From the NCBI GenBank assembly GCA_023429135.1, contig JAEYWD010000037.1, forward strand, positions 1-64,000: a stretch of 64,000 bases of DNA, written 5' to 3'. A program made the position numbers and the translations under genes. The notes below the pieces were generated by a model, which saw only the letters and a list, made by a program, of their open reading frames with translations, did no database searches and had not been told where the DNA came from. This document shows, in pieces, positions 35,583 through 45,218 of the stretch (its first letter is position 1; each line of letters opens with the position of its first letter). This DNA is from Bacteroidota bacterium (GTDB lineage: Bacteria; Bacteroidota; Bacteroidia; Bacteroidales; JAAUTT01).

Positions 35583-35588
35583 TATATT

Positions 35589-35620
35589 AGGCTATAGGCT
35601 GTAGCTGCTTAGGCTATAGC
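35589..35620. repeat. Heptanucleotide-period repeat after ppdK
   Basis: The tract reads in seven-base units with one insertion: GGCTATA, GGCTGTA, GCTGCTTA, GGCTATA. It lies between the ppdK stop and its terminator. Confidence 0.55.
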
Positions 35621-35624
35621 TTTT

Positions 35625-35661
35625 CAATAAAAAAAGCGGCGATGAGCCGCTTTTTTTATTG
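35625..35661. terminator. Bidirectional terminator after ppdK
   Basis: A perfect 16-bp inverted repeat (core AAAGCGGC/GCCGCTTT, loop GATGA) has A and T tracts on either side. It ends ppdK and, from the other side, the DUF3857 pair. Confidence 0.9.
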
Positions 35662-35664
35662 AAA

Positions 35665-37587
35665 CTATAAAGTATCAAGTTTTTTTATCAGAGAAACCTT
35701 TATATTATCGTAATTGCTGATGCTCTTTATAAAAGCAGAAAAATCTTTGAATTTTTCAGGTGGATATATTCCATCGCGCAATTTAAAGCTCCTGATATAT
35801 TGTAATGTTTTCTGGTCAGCATTGCTGATAATTTTGTAGCAGTACGATCCAAACTCTGTATCGAGGTTCACATTTGCCGGAATTGATTCTGGTGAGTAGC
35901 CTTCGGGTAAACGATAGGTTATGGAATCTGTATCAATAAAGCTATATCTTAGCCACATTTTGCTTTTTCTTTCTTTGTTCAAATCGGGTATCGCCTGGCT
36001 GCGATTCATTATATTTAAAGGAAGCAATAATCGGTTACCTGATGTTGTTGCATATTTTGTAGCTATTATGTCCACATCAACATTTAAAGCAGGAATTTCG
36101 AGCCTGTCTTCGGACACTTTAAAGTTATTGATGGTAAAGACCGGTAACTTTATCATTTCGTACAAATCTTCCTTTTGTTTATCCGCAGGCTTGTAAAATA
36201 ATCCAATATTATCATCGTATTGTAATCCAGTGTATTTTGTGTTTATTTTCACTTCTGCTTTTCCATCAGGATTAATCTGAACTATGCCTGAGCGCAGCAA
36301 CTGATTGTTTTCCTGAATGTAGGTTTTGGTTTTCGCAATAACACCCCCGTTTTCAGTAACCAAAAGAACATGACGGTTATCTGTAAAACTTCCCAAAAAT
36401 CCGAAAGGATTGGTTTGACTGGTACATTCAAGCCAGACTGTATCTTTTTCAAACGGAACGCAAAGAATAGCATGATTGAACTGATCGAAGGACTCGTCAG
36501 TAAAAATGTTGGGTGCGTATTTTCGGGCTTTTACGAGGGTATAGATGGATGTTACGTCTACTTGCCTGAGTAATACTTTTGTGTAATTTGTCAGCGCTTT
36601 ACAGTCCCCATAACCCGTTTTGTCTACAATGGAGGCATCGAAAGGTTGCAGCCCTCCAATACCTAATTGTATAGAAACATACCTTGTTTTCGATTGCATG
36701 TATTCATAAACCATCTTGACCAATTCCCTTTTTGACTTAGCTTTATTTTTAATTTCGTTTAATTCGGCAATAGTCTTTTCAGATAACTTATTGGGCTGAT
36801 TATTCAGGCGATTGAAAAAGAGCCCAAGGTCTTTCCAGGTATCATTCTTGCAGGTTACCCCTCCAATTTTGAAATATTCAGGTATAAAAATGCCATTTGG
36901 GACAATATCCTGCAAACCTGAAGTAAGATATTCTCTTTCTAAGGCAGGCATATTTTCTGCCTTCATGGAGTAAGTTCTGGTTGTTGCATCTTCGGTAATA
37001 TCAGGCATAGGTGCATTATTCAACGGTTTATACCTTACCTTGTAATCCTTTGGAATTGTTAAGGAATAAGCGGCCTTCTCAATTGAAAGATCGTAATAAC
37101 GTTGCGGATTCCACGACTGATAATTAATATAACCATCAAATGCAATTGTAAATTCATATTCAACTGTGTATGGATAAATTGAAACCAGTGGTTTGTAGAA
37201 TTTCAACCGGTTATCGTCAAATATAGAGGAATTAGAAACGGCACTTAAGTCGGAAAAGTCGCTTGTTTTTAGTTTTTTTATGATGGTTCCGTTGTGGTTG
37301 TAAATTCGACCACTGAGTTCGGTAATTTTCGAAAATTTATCGTAATACTCTTCAAATTCTCCAAACACATCTCCTTTGCTGTTCAACACAGTTATAATAT
37401 AATGACCTTTCAAAACAGCCTTAGCAGTATCCTTAACAACATAATTCATATCGTAAACTCTGAATACTCCGCTTGCGTTTTTAAGTAACTCAGGTTTAAC
37501 AGTTGAAGCAGTATAGGCTTGACCGTGAATCAGAGGCAAACAAATAACAATCAGAGTATTTAACAGTAAAACTTTCAGAAAACTCAT
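35665..37587 (-). CDS. DUF3857/transglutaminase-like exported protein, catalytic Cys present
   Basis: This 640-residue protein has a signal peptide (MSFLKVLLLNTLIVICLPLIHGQ). An N-terminal DUF3857 domain (about 50-230) precedes a transglutaminase-like core (about 270-400) and a C-terminal beta region. The catalytic Cys lies in GYGDCKALTNYTKVLLR and the His in FDQFNHAILCV, so it may be an active papain-fold protease or amidase acting in the periplasm. It lies 1 nt after the paralogous gene at 37589 and is certainly cotranscribed. Substrate unknown. Confidence 0.88.
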   Translation of the reverse strand: MSFLKVLLLNTLIVICLPLIHGQAYTASTVKPELLKNASGVFRVYDMNYVVKDTAKAVLKGHYIITVLNSKGDVFGEFEEYYDKFSKITELSGRIYNHNGTIIKKLKTSDFSDLSAVSNSSIFDDNRLKFYKPLVSIYPYTVEYEFTIAFDGYINYQSWNPQRYYDLSIEKAAYSLTIPKDYKVRYKPLNNAPMPDITEDATTRTYSMKAENMPALEREYLTSGLQDIVPNGIFIPEYFKIGGVTCKNDTWKDLGLFFNRLNNQPNKLSEKTIAELNEIKNKAKSKRELVKMVYEYMQSKTRYVSIQLGIGGLQPFDASIVDKTGYGDCKALTNYTKVLLRQVDVTSIYTLVKARKYAPNIFTDESFDQFNHAILCVPFEKDTVWLECTSQTNPFGFLGSFTDNRHVLLVTENGGVIAKTKTYIQENNQLLRSGIVQINPDGKAEVKINTKYTGLQYDDNIGLFYKPADKQKEDLYEMIKLPVFTINNFKVSEDRLEIPALNVDVDIIATKYATTSGNRLLLPLNIMNRSQAIPDLNKERKSKMWLRYSFIDTDSITYRLPEGYSPESIPANVNLDTEFGSYCYKIISNADQKTLQYIRSFKLRDGIYPPEKFKDFSAFIKSISNYDNIKVSLIKKLDTL

Positions 37588-37588
37588 A

Positions 37589-39607
37589 TCAGATTTTTTT
37601 TAGTACAATAACTTCACCCTCTTTATTTACAATCTGATTATAGAATTCTTTGAGTCCGGAGTATTCCTCGGGCATAAAAGCAATTTTATTGATATTGTAC
37701 CTGCGCACCACCTGCACCACATTATCTTTCGATTCGATGAGGAAGGAGAACTTTCCTGCATTGTCGGGTAAAGAAACCGTTGCTGATTTTGGAAGAGATT
37801 CAATTTTATATCCCTGCGGTATTTCAAGGCGAAGCATATAGGAATTGGCATACCCATAATTGTAGTCGACCGGGAATTTTCTTTTTTCATGTTTGAAAGG
37901 ATTTTCATCCAGTTGTTCAAAAAGCATGGGATGGACTATCAAAAGATCTCCAGTTGATTCTGCTTTTCCTGAAATAGCTACATCGCAGATAAGTTTCAGA
38001 TCTTTGTTGAGGCTGTCTTTGTTCTGCAGTTCGTACTTCTGAATAGTTAAACCCTGATTAGCTTTTTTGATGTTCTCTATATATTCTTCAACTCCCTTTG
38101 TCCTTTCAATTTCCTTACGCGATTTATAGGCGCAATATCCTTTTCTCATTTCACTCCAATTTCCGGTTATTTCTCCATTAGAATCCAATTTTACCTGAGC
38201 CGAAATGTTGAGTGAGTATTTCTGGTTCGAAACCAGGTCGATATTCGCCGATTTTGTTTCATCAATAATCCGGCCCTGATCGTTTAAGCATTTATCGGGT
38301 ATAAATCCGAAACAGCATTGTTTGTCGGTTGCATCCAGAAGAATCTGTTTTCCGTCCAGTTCAACACAAGCCAGAACGTAATTCAGTTTTTGAAGCACAG
38401 GATATTCCATGATAATCATACCATTATCGCGCGTGCTAAGGATTACCGGGTATGCTGTGAGACCTGACTTTTTTAGCAGATTCACCAATAATAGATTAAT
38501 ATCGGCTGAATTGCCCGATTTCTCATCCAATATTTTACGAATACTTTTGGACGCATAAAGCCTGTTACTTCCATTCCATTGAATGTTCTTCCTTACAAAA
38601 TTGTATAATACCAGAGCTTTTTCATTCGGATTTTTAATACTCTCAAATAAATCGGTTATTTCTTTAGTCCCCCCCTGGGTAATCAGTACACCAAAATTTT
38701 CATCTTTTAAAAGTTCAGTATTGATATGCTTCCAGTCGGAGGTATAATCTTTTGCCATAGAACCCGGGAATTGAACTGATCTAAGTTCAAACTCTATGGA
38801 GGTAATGTAGTTATTTCTCGATTTCATATAAGGCTCATCATGGAAAGCTGCTACATTTTCGGAGGTATATGTTGAGACGTTAACATTAAATGAGATTTTA
38901 TCCGAATCGAACGATGTAGTTGTGGTATAACCAGTAGAACTTCTTGTTTTGGAATTTATCACAACTGAGCCAGGAATAATACTTGTTTGTGTATTTACAC
39001 TTTCATAGCCATTCTGAAATGATTTATAATTGAAATATTCCGGTATTTCAACCTGATATTGAGATTTCAATACCGGTATAGTTCTTTGGAAATACCAATC
39101 GGAAACGGACCAGAAGTCGGAGCTGATTTTATAGCTTATTTCGATAACCGACCCCTCTTTAACATTGGGTAAGGTAAACTTAACATTTCTTCTGTGTTCG
39201 TTTACCTGCTCTTTAAAAATGGAGCTTTTTTCCAATTCCGAAATCACAACTTTCCCATTTTCAAGGTTAAAAGTGTTGCCTTTCAGGTTATCGACCTTTT
39301 CTTCATTTGTACCCGAATAATACAGTGAAATTGCCATATCAGCCCAGTCGAACGCAGTCTTTCGGAGAATTTTTATCCGCACATGCCTTTGTAAAATGGT
39401 TTTAAACCCGCCGTCGTTTTGTACATATTCGAAATACAATCGGCCATAATCACCAATAATATAAGCATCGGCGTTTGAATCTATCGGACAGGTATTTACC
39501 GATAATTCTGAGGGCTCAATTTTTCCTAGCTTGAATGGAGCTTTTTGAGCATTAATAAAGGTTGCAGCAAAAAATAGTGCAATAGCAGATAAAAAGTAAG
39601 GTTTCAT
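37589..39607 (-). CDS. DUF3857/transglutaminase-like exported protein, catalytic Cys replaced
   Basis: This 672-residue paralogue of the preceding protein has a signal peptide (MKPYFLSAIALFFAATFINAQ), DUF3857 domain (about 60-240) and transglutaminase-like core (about 300-420). At the position of the catalytic GDC the sequence reads EKSGNSADINLLLVNLL, so the nucleophilic Cys is absent and the core is probably non-enzymatic, as in many Bacteroidota DUF3857 proteins. It is the first gene of the two-gene operon. Confidence 0.88.
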   Translation of the reverse strand: MKPYFLSAIALFFAATFINAQKAPFKLGKIEPSELSVNTCPIDSNADAYIIGDYGRLYFEYVQNDGGFKTILQRHVRIKILRKTAFDWADMAISLYYSGTNEEKVDNLKGNTFNLENGKVVISELEKSSIFKEQVNEHRRNVKFTLPNVKEGSVIEISYKISSDFWSVSDWYFQRTIPVLKSQYQVEIPEYFNYKSFQNGYESVNTQTSIIPGSVVINSKTRSSTGYTTTTSFDSDKISFNVNVSTYTSENVAAFHDEPYMKSRNNYITSIEFELRSVQFPGSMAKDYTSDWKHINTELLKDENFGVLITQGGTKEITDLFESIKNPNEKALVLYNFVRKNIQWNGSNRLYASKSIRKILDEKSGNSADINLLLVNLLKKSGLTAYPVILSTRDNGMIIMEYPVLQKLNYVLACVELDGKQILLDATDKQCCFGFIPDKCLNDQGRIIDETKSANIDLVSNQKYSLNISAQVKLDSNGEITGNWSEMRKGYCAYKSRKEIERTKGVEEYIENIKKANQGLTIQKYELQNKDSLNKDLKLICDVAISGKAESTGDLLIVHPMLFEQLDENPFKHEKRKFPVDYNYGYANSYMLRLEIPQGYKIESLPKSATVSLPDNAGKFSFLIESKDNVVQVVRRYNINKIAFMPEEYSGLKEFYNQIVNKEGEVIVLKKI

Positions 39608-39687
39608 TAATTGTTGGTAAAAGGTTAGTAACTGATTTTAAAGATAGAAAAAAAATAATTCGTTAATCTTTTTTCTAATATAAAGTA

Positions 39688-41076
39688 TTACTTTTTTGAC
39701 GAAACTAGCGAACCATTCCATGAAGTATAAACTGCCAGACAGCATAAAACGGCCATCACAATAAAAGTGATGTGAAGTGCTGACATAAACTGAGGTAAAA
39801 CATCGGAGGTTATTTTCACTTTTCCAACCACAATCGAAATAATCATCATGTAAATACCCATGCTTATCGACTGGCCTGCCAACCTCATTGTATTTGTAGT
39901 CGCAGAAGCCATTCCCAAATGTTTTTTTTCGATTGAGCCCATAATGACATTAACATTCGGTGATGAAAACATTCCGAAACCAATGCCTAAGATAATTGAA
40001 ATGGCAATTATCAGGTACAAAGGAGTTGTAGTGTTCAATAATAACATAAGTAAAAGCCCCACTACAATTATAGCCATTCCTCCTGTTGCCAGATTTCGCG
40101 CATCGGTTCTGTCTGACCACACCCCTGCAAAAAGCGACATAACAGCCATTACAAAAGGCTGAATAATTAGGACCATTCCTGCTTCTTTTGAAGAAAATCC
40201 CTTTATATACTGTAAATAGAGACTTAACATAAATGTTATGGCATATGTGGCGGCGTAGTTAATAAGCGAGGCTGAACTTGCAAAGCCAAAAACCTTATTC
40301 TCCCAGAATAACCTTACGTGCATTACAGGGAAATCGAGTTTCTTTTCGTATCCGACAAACAAAATAAGCAAGATAGTACCTAAAATCATCAGCAGCATGC
40401 TTTGGAACGCAGGCAAATTCGAAAAGCCATACATAAGTGTACTCAATCCCAATCCATAAAGAATGGTTCCGATCCAGTCGAACGATTTTTGATCCGGTTC
40501 TTTCCATTCTTCCTTAACAAACAGAGCGAGTCCCAAAGCGACTAACAGACCGACTGCTGATGTAACATAAAAAATACTTCGCCAGCCAAAGTAATACGTT
40601 AGAAGGCCTCCAATAAAAGGACCTGAAGAAAGAGATATGTAAACTACTGCAGTATTGATGCCTAAGGCTTTTCCACGCTCGTTTGCCGGAAAAACCGAAG
40701 TAAGAATTGCCATATTGGTGGCGAAAATCATGGAAGCACCAATACCCTGGAACAAACGACCGCATATAAGCATCCAGCCTGAATTTGAAGCTCCGCAGAA
40801 TATTGTAGAAACTATGAAGATAATAATGCCGGAGATAAAAATTTTTTTGCGGCCAATGCGATCCGCCAGTTTACTAAAAGGAATGGGGAAAATGGCAGAG
40901 GTAAGCAGGAAAATAGAGATTACCCAGCTCAGGGAAATGGCGTTAAGTGAAAACTCTCTGGCAATTATTGGCATGGCAAGATTTAATGCCGACCCCATAA
41001 ATGGAATCAGTGTTGTTGCCAGGCAAATGATAAAAAGTATTGTATTGCGGTAAGCCTTGGAGCCGGTAGAACTCAT
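39688..41076 (-). CDS. MFS transporter, drug/proton antiporter type
   Basis: This major facilitator exporter has 462 residues from the ATG at 41076; an upstream in-frame TTG would add three. It has about 14 hydrophobic segments, typical of the DHA2 branch. Motif A is GRKKIFISG preceded by KLADRI; the SSGPFIGGLLTYYFGWRSIFYV segment is motif C-like. The substrate is unknown. It follows the YodC-like gene on the same strand with a 22-nt gap. Confidence 0.88.
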   Translation of the reverse strand: MSSTGSKAYRNTILFIICLATTLIPFMGSALNLAMPIIAREFSLNAISLSWVISIFLLTSAIFPIPFSKLADRIGRKKIFISGIIIFIVSTIFCGASNSGWMLICGRLFQGIGASMIFATNMAILTSVFPANERGKALGINTAVVYISLSSGPFIGGLLTYYFGWRSIFYVTSAVGLLVALGLALFVKEEWKEPDQKSFDWIGTILYGLGLSTLMYGFSNLPAFQSMLLMILGTILLILFVGYEKKLDFPVMHVRLFWENKVFGFASSASLINYAATYAITFMLSLYLQYIKGFSSKEAGMVLIIQPFVMAVMSLFAGVWSDRTDARNLATGGMAIIVVGLLLMLLLNTTTPLYLIIAISIILGIGFGMFSSPNVNVIMGSIEKKHLGMASATTNTMRLAGQSISMGIYMMIISIVVGKVKITSDVLPQFMSALHITFIVMAVLCCLAVYTSWNGSLVSSKK

Positions 41077-41098
41077 GAATATCAATATTGACAGGGGC

Positions 41099-41323
41099 TT
41101 AAACTATATTTTTTAAGCTATCTTGTTTGAAGGTTCCCGATTCCAGTTTGTTTTCATTAAACCATTGGCAAACCACGTCGCCCTCAGAGAATCCCTGAGT
41201 TTTTAAAAATTCATCGGCAGCTTTGATCATAAAATTCGAATCGCCCAATCCAATAATCCTTTGCACTGTCATTTGGGGGCCACCCGATTTTAATTGCACT
41301 ATATCACCTATGTTGAAACGCAT
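41099..41323 (-). CDS. YodC-like DUF2158 protein
   Basis: This 74-residue cytosolic protein has the DUF2158 pattern FNIGDIVQLKSGGPQMTVQRI near the N-terminus and VVCQWFNENKLESGTFKQDSL near the C-terminus, as in E. coli YodC (60 aa). A short insertion between the halves (about 20 residues, SNFMIKAADEFLKTQGFSEG) is extra. Function unknown. It is cotranscribed with the MFS gene. Confidence 0.82.
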   Translation of the reverse strand: MRFNIGDIVQLKSGGPQMTVQRIIGLGDSNFMIKAADEFLKTQGFSEGDVVCQWFNENKLESGTFKQDSLKNIV

Positions 41324-41411
41324 ATGATTTATTTTTGATGTAAAGATAATAAAAACCTGTTCAGGCTTTGTGATCCGGTTTCAATATCTTGAGGGAAAAG
41401 GTGTCTTGAAA

Positions 41412-42680
41412 TTAGAGTATAATATACATTATGGCGCCTGCAAAATATCCTAATAAAGCCAGAATGGAAATGTTTTTTAGATACCATATAAAATTTATTT
41501 TTTCCATTCCCATGGCAGCAACACCTGCGGCTGATCCAATAATCAGAGCACTGCCACCGGTTCCTGTGCAATAAGCCATAAAAATCCAAAGCGAGTGATC
41601 AGTAGGGTAGGTGCTCAGATCGAACATACCCTGGGCTGCTGCTACAAGCGGAACGTTGTCGATAACTGCTGAAAATAAACCAATCGTAATATTCAGGAGA
41701 TAATCTCCTGGCAATGCCTGCTGTATAACTCTTGCTAGGGTTACAAGAATTCCGGTTGTTTGAAGGGCCGAAATGCTCAACAATATTCCGGCAAAGAATA
41801 AAATACTTGGCAAATCGATTTTTCTGATGGTATAAGCTACGGTATATTTGTTTCTGATATCCTCTTGTTTATTTCGATGCAGAATTTCTATAGTAATCCA
41901 GAAAATTCCCAAACCAAGTAGAATTCCCATGAAAGGTGGTAAATGGGTGATTGTTTTGAAAACAGGTACCATCATTAATAACCCGATACCGAGAAAAAAA
42001 ACGATGTTTCTTTCGAACTTGTCAGAACTTTTTTCTTCATCTTTATTCTTAACAAACTGAGGTTTTGTGGCTGTCTTTCTAAGTCTTAATGACGAATAAA
42101 CCAGCGGAACCAGCAGGCAAGTTAAGCTAGGAACTATTAGATCGGTGATGACTTTGGAAGCTGAAATTTGTTCTCCGATCCACAACATAGTGGTGGTTAC
42201 ATCACCAATAGGAGACCAGGCCCCACCTGCATTGGCAGCTATAATAACCAACCCGGTAAAGTGAAGTCTTATTTTCTTATCGTCTACAAGTTTTCGGAGA
42301 AGAGTTACCATAACTATGGTGGTGGTAAGATTATCCAGAATTGCAGACAGAAAAAAAGTGAGAATACTGGTAATCCAAAGTAATTTTACAGTATGCCTGG
42401 TTTTAATTCTATTAACGATAATGTCAAACCCTTCGTGAGAATCTATTAATTCTACAATGGCCATTGCCCCCATCAGGAACAGCAATATTTCCGAAATTTC
42501 CCCTAAATGCGAAATCAGATGTTCATTCGTAAGATGAAAATCGGCAGAGAAATTAGCCAGTATTGTCCAGGTAATGACACCTCCGATTAGAGCAGGTCCT
42601 GATTTATTTATCTTCAGTGGATGTTCAAAAATGATGAGTATATAAGCAACTACGAATGCTAAAACAATAAGAAATTCCAT
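41412..42680 (-). CDS. nhaD: NhaD-type Na+/H+ antiporter
   Basis: This 422-residue inner-membrane protein of the ion-transporter (NhaD/ArsB) superfamily has about 11-12 hydrophobic helices. Typical NhaD segments are LISHLGEISEILLFLMGAMAIVELIDSHEGFD, SAILDNLTTTIVMVTLLRKL, IIAANAGGAWSPIGDVTTTMLWI and GLFSAVIDNVPLVAAAQGMF. It exchanges Na+ (or Li+) for protons in salt and pH homeostasis. A TAAATTTG -7 box upstream (42716-42723, minus strand) fits transcription away from sanA. Confidence 0.9.
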   Translation of the reverse strand: MEFLIVLAFVVAYILIIFEHPLKINKSGPALIGGVITWTILANFSADFHLTNEHLISHLGEISEILLFLMGAMAIVELIDSHEGFDIIVNRIKTRHTVKLLWITSILTFFLSAILDNLTTTIVMVTLLRKLVDDKKIRLHFTGLVIIAANAGGAWSPIGDVTTTMLWIGEQISASKVITDLIVPSLTCLLVPLVYSSLRLRKTATKPQFVKNKDEEKSSDKFERNIVFFLGIGLLMMVPVFKTITHLPPFMGILLGLGIFWITIEILHRNKQEDIRNKYTVAYTIRKIDLPSILFFAGILLSISALQTTGILVTLARVIQQALPGDYLLNITIGLFSAVIDNVPLVAAAQGMFDLSTYPTDHSLWIFMAYCTGTGGSALIIGSAAGVAAMGMEKINFIWYLKNISILALLGYFAGAIMYIIL

Positions 42681-42715
42681 AATTTAAATGTTTGAAAAAC
42701 CAAAAAGTAAAAGTG

Positions 42716-42723
42716 CAAATTTA
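42716..42723 (-). promoter_or_regulatory. -7 box of nhaD
   Basis: TAAATTTG followed by C on the minus strand matches the consensus, 36 nt before the nhaD ATG. Confidence 0.45.
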
Positions 42724-42734
42724 GATTTATATTT

Positions 42735-43415
42735 ATGTTTTTAATTAAGAAAAAGGTTATGCTTAAAATTGGCAGGACGCTGCTTATTATTACTCTGCTA
42801 TTAATTCTTGTGATTTATGCAATTAACATTTATATCAGCCATATATCCAAGAATTCAATGTTTTCAAAGGTCCACGACCTTCCTTCCACATATGTGGCCC
42901 TGGTTTTGGGGGCGCATGTTTCCAAAGAAGGGACACCATCAAACTTTTTACAGGATAGGTTGGATATTGCATTGCAACTTTACAGGCAAAATAAAGTGAA
43001 ACGGTTACTGCTTTCGGGCGATCATGGCTCTCTTGGGTACGATGAGGTAAATAATATGCGGAACTATTTGTTTGAAAAGGGTGTTAAAACAAACGATATT
43101 TTTCTCGATCATGCTGGCTTCGATACTTATAATTCCATTGTAAGAGCAAAGGATATTTTTGGAATACACGAAATGATAATCGTTTCGCAGGAATTCCATT
43201 TAAGAAGAGCACTTTATATTGCTGAAAAGAAAGGCGTAAAAGCCTGGGGAATAGTAGCCGACCAGTCGGATTACGGTTCTCTCAGGTATTTAAATTTTAG
43301 AGAAAAAATTGCTTGTGTAAAGGCTTTTATGGAGGTATTAATCAACAGAGAACCAAAATTTCGGGGAGAGAAGATTCCCATTACCGGAGATAGTAGAAAA
43401 AGTTATGACAAGTAA
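42735..43415 (+). CDS. SanA/YdcF-like DUF218 envelope protein
   Basis: This 226-residue protein has one N-terminal TM helix (about 14-33, LLIITLLLILVIYAINIYI) and a periplasmic DUF218 domain with LVLGAHVSKEGTPSNFLQDRLDIAL, RLLLSGDHGSLGYDEVNNMRNYL and IIVSQEFHLRRALYIA. It matches E. coli SanA, which affects vancomycin sensitivity at high temperature and envelope barrier function. An alternative ATG at 42759 would drop the first eight residues. Divergent from nhaD. Confidence 0.85.
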   Translation: MFLIKKKVMLKIGRTLLIITLLLILVIYAINIYISHISKNSMFSKVHDLPSTYVALVLGAHVSKEGTPSNFLQDRLDIALQLYRQNKVKRLLLSGDHGSLGYDEVNNMRNYLFEKGVKTNDIFLDHAGFDTYNSIVRAKDIFGIHEMIIVSQEFHLRRALYIAEKKGVKAWGIVADQSDYGSLRYLNFREKIACVKAFMEVLINREPKFRGEKIPITGDSRKSYDK

Positions 43416-43543
43416 AACTGGTTGCTGAATGACTAATTTTAGTAATTCTTATTTAAACTTATTTCAAATTAGGTTTTTTCTAAACAAAGTTTGTTGACTT
43501 TATCCAATTAAAAATCAAACACATTTTCTTCTTAAAACCACAT

Positions 43544-43611
43544 TTTGTACAATCGTTTGTACATTGTTATTTCATTCACAATTAGGAAGTAACAAAAATT
43601 AAATAATTTTG
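43544..43611 (+). promoter_or_regulatory. Rex-like operator and promoter of the hdr-flx operon
   Basis: TTGTTATTTCATTCACAA at 43564-43581 matches the Rex operator pattern TTGTGAA-N4-TTCACAA at 12 of 14 positions, with a perfect right half. A TAATTTTG -7 box follows at 43604-43611, so the operator would overlap the -33 region. Just upstream, TTTGTACA is repeated 12 nt apart (43544-43551, 43556-43563). The rest of the 374-nt spacer 43416-43789 shows nothing recognisable. Rex would repress when NAD+ is high and release when NADH rises, which suits an NADH-oxidising complex. Confidence 0.5.
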
Positions 43612-43789
43612 GCCATGCAAACATATACTTGCAATTCAAAACGAGTACTATTAACCTAGACGCCTGAATATGATTCTTTCTTATATGATAATTCACATTT
43701 TTTTTGATTGGAATATGCCCGAAATTTCTCAACCATTATGCAATTACTGTTATAATGTCGCATAGAAAACGGAATAACTACAAACTAAC

Positions 43790-44341
43790 ATGAGCGATTC
43801 ACACAATACCCTTAGCTTTACAAAAAAGCTGGCCGCTTCAACCGGTGTTGAAATAAACCGCTGTTACCAATGCGGCAAATGTTCGGCAGGTTGCCCTATG
43901 TCTGTCGATATGGATCTTCCGCCCAGCGTTATTTTAAGGCATTTACAGACTAACGATGAAAAGCTGGTTCAGAAAGCAGTGCAGTCGCTCGCTATTTGGC
44001 TTTGCCTGAGCTGCGAAACCTGCCTATGCCGCTGCCCCATGGAAATAGAGACTGCCAAAGTTATGGACTACCTCCGTGAAGAATCCCTGAGAACGAAACA
44101 GGTGAATCCGAAAGCCCGAAAAATTGTAGCTTTTCATAAATCATTCCTGTCATCGGTTAAAAATAACGGGCGACTGTTTGAAATTGGCCTGATTCTCAAG
44201 TATAAATTTGCATCGGGCGATTTGCTGAAAGATATGGTGCTTGCACCTTCGATGTTTCTCAAAGGCAAGTTGCATCTGTGGCCCGAACGCATCAAAAATA
44301 AAATTAAGCTGCATGACACTGGCAGCAAACCTGTTCACTAA
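43790..44341 (+). CDS. hdrC: Heterodisulfide reductase subunit C
   Basis: This 183-residue HdrC relays electrons between HdrA and HdrB through two [4Fe-4S] clusters. Cluster ligands are Cys25/28/31/35 (CYQCGKCSAGCP) and Cys72/75/78/82 (CLSCETCLCRCP). The rest is helical and cytosolic. It is first of seven tightly spaced genes (hdrC, hdrB, hdrA, flxD, flxC, flxB, flxA). Confidence 0.92.
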   Translation: MSDSHNTLSFTKKLAASTGVEINRCYQCGKCSAGCPMSVDMDLPPSVILRHLQTNDEKLVQKAVQSLAIWLCLSCETCLCRCPMEIETAKVMDYLREESLRTKQVNPKARKIVAFHKSFLSSVKNNGRLFEIGLILKYKFASGDLLKDMVLAPSMFLKGKLHLWPERIKNKIKLHDTGSKPVH

Positions 44342-44357
44342 TTCTGGTAATTATTAA

Positions 44358-45212
44358 ATGAATAAAAATATGTCTGTAGCTGTTTATCCCGGGTGTTCAC
44401 TAAACGGGTCCTCGCGGGAATATATGGAATCGCTGAGAGCTGTGCTTGGTTCTCTCGAAATTCCTCTTAATGAAGTCGACGACTGGAATTGCTGTGGAGC
44501 AACAGCCGCGCACAACATTGATCACGATATGGCTGTTGTTTTGCCTTCGCGAATTTTAGCACAGACAGCGAAAGACGGATACAGTGATTTGCTGGTCCCT
44601 TGTGCAGCCTGCTATAATCGCCTCAGGAATATTCAGACAGAAATAAAAGATTCTCCCGAAATCAGAGAAAAAGCTTCACTGTTGCTAAATCAGGAAATCA
44701 ACACACCAGACTCTATTGTGAATATTCTGGAATATCTCCAGTCAACGGTAATGTCCCGACTGGAAAGCAAATCGCTTCAGCCACTTGGTAAAAAAGTGGC
44801 TTGTTATTATGGTTGTCTGCTGGTCCGTCCCCAGGGTATTTCGGATGAAAAACAGATAGAAGACCCACAAGGCATGGATGAGATTATGATAAAACTGGGG
44901 GCTGAGCCCATCAACTGGGCTTTCAAAACGGAATGTTGTGGCGCTGGTTTTTCGGTTTCGAAAACTGAAACTGTTACCCGGCTCTCTTCCGAAATTCTTA
45001 TTGATGCTGCCGATCGTGGTGCCGAAGCTATAATTGTAGCTTGCCCCATGTGCCATTCCAACCTCGATATGCGTCGTAAGGAAATTGAGAAACACAGCGG
45101 CAGAAAGTTTGATATTCCTGTGCTTTACATCACACAGGCGATTGGCCTCGCATTAGGCATTTCTGCTAAAAACCTTGGATTACAACGACATTTTGTTCCA
45201 GTTAAATTATAA
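44358..45212 (+). CDS. hdrB: Heterodisulfide reductase subunit B
   Basis: This 284-residue HdrB is the disulfide-reducing subunit. Both CCG domains are intact: Cys13, Cys45-Cys46, Cys82, Cys85 (YPGC, NCCGA, PCAAC) and Cys153, Cys193-Cys194, Cys229, Cys232 (YYGC, TECCGAG, CPMC). In methanogens these bind two noncubane [4Fe-4S] clusters that cleave CoM-S-S-CoB; in sulfate reducers the partner is thought to be DsrC. An internal ATG four codons in is an alternative start. Confidence 0.93.
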   Translation: MNKNMSVAVYPGCSLNGSSREYMESLRAVLGSLEIPLNEVDDWNCCGATAAHNIDHDMAVVLPSRILAQTAKDGYSDLLVPCAACYNRLRNIQTEIKDSPEIREKASLLLNQEINTPDSIVNILEYLQSTVMSRLESKSLQPLGKKVACYYGCLLVRPQGISDEKQIEDPQGMDEIMIKLGAEPINWAFKTECCGAGFSVSKTETVTRLSSEILIDAADRGAEAIIVACPMCHSNLDMRRKEIEKHSGRKFDIPVLYITQAIGLALGISAKNLGLQRHFVPVKL

Positions 45213-45218
45213 TATAAA

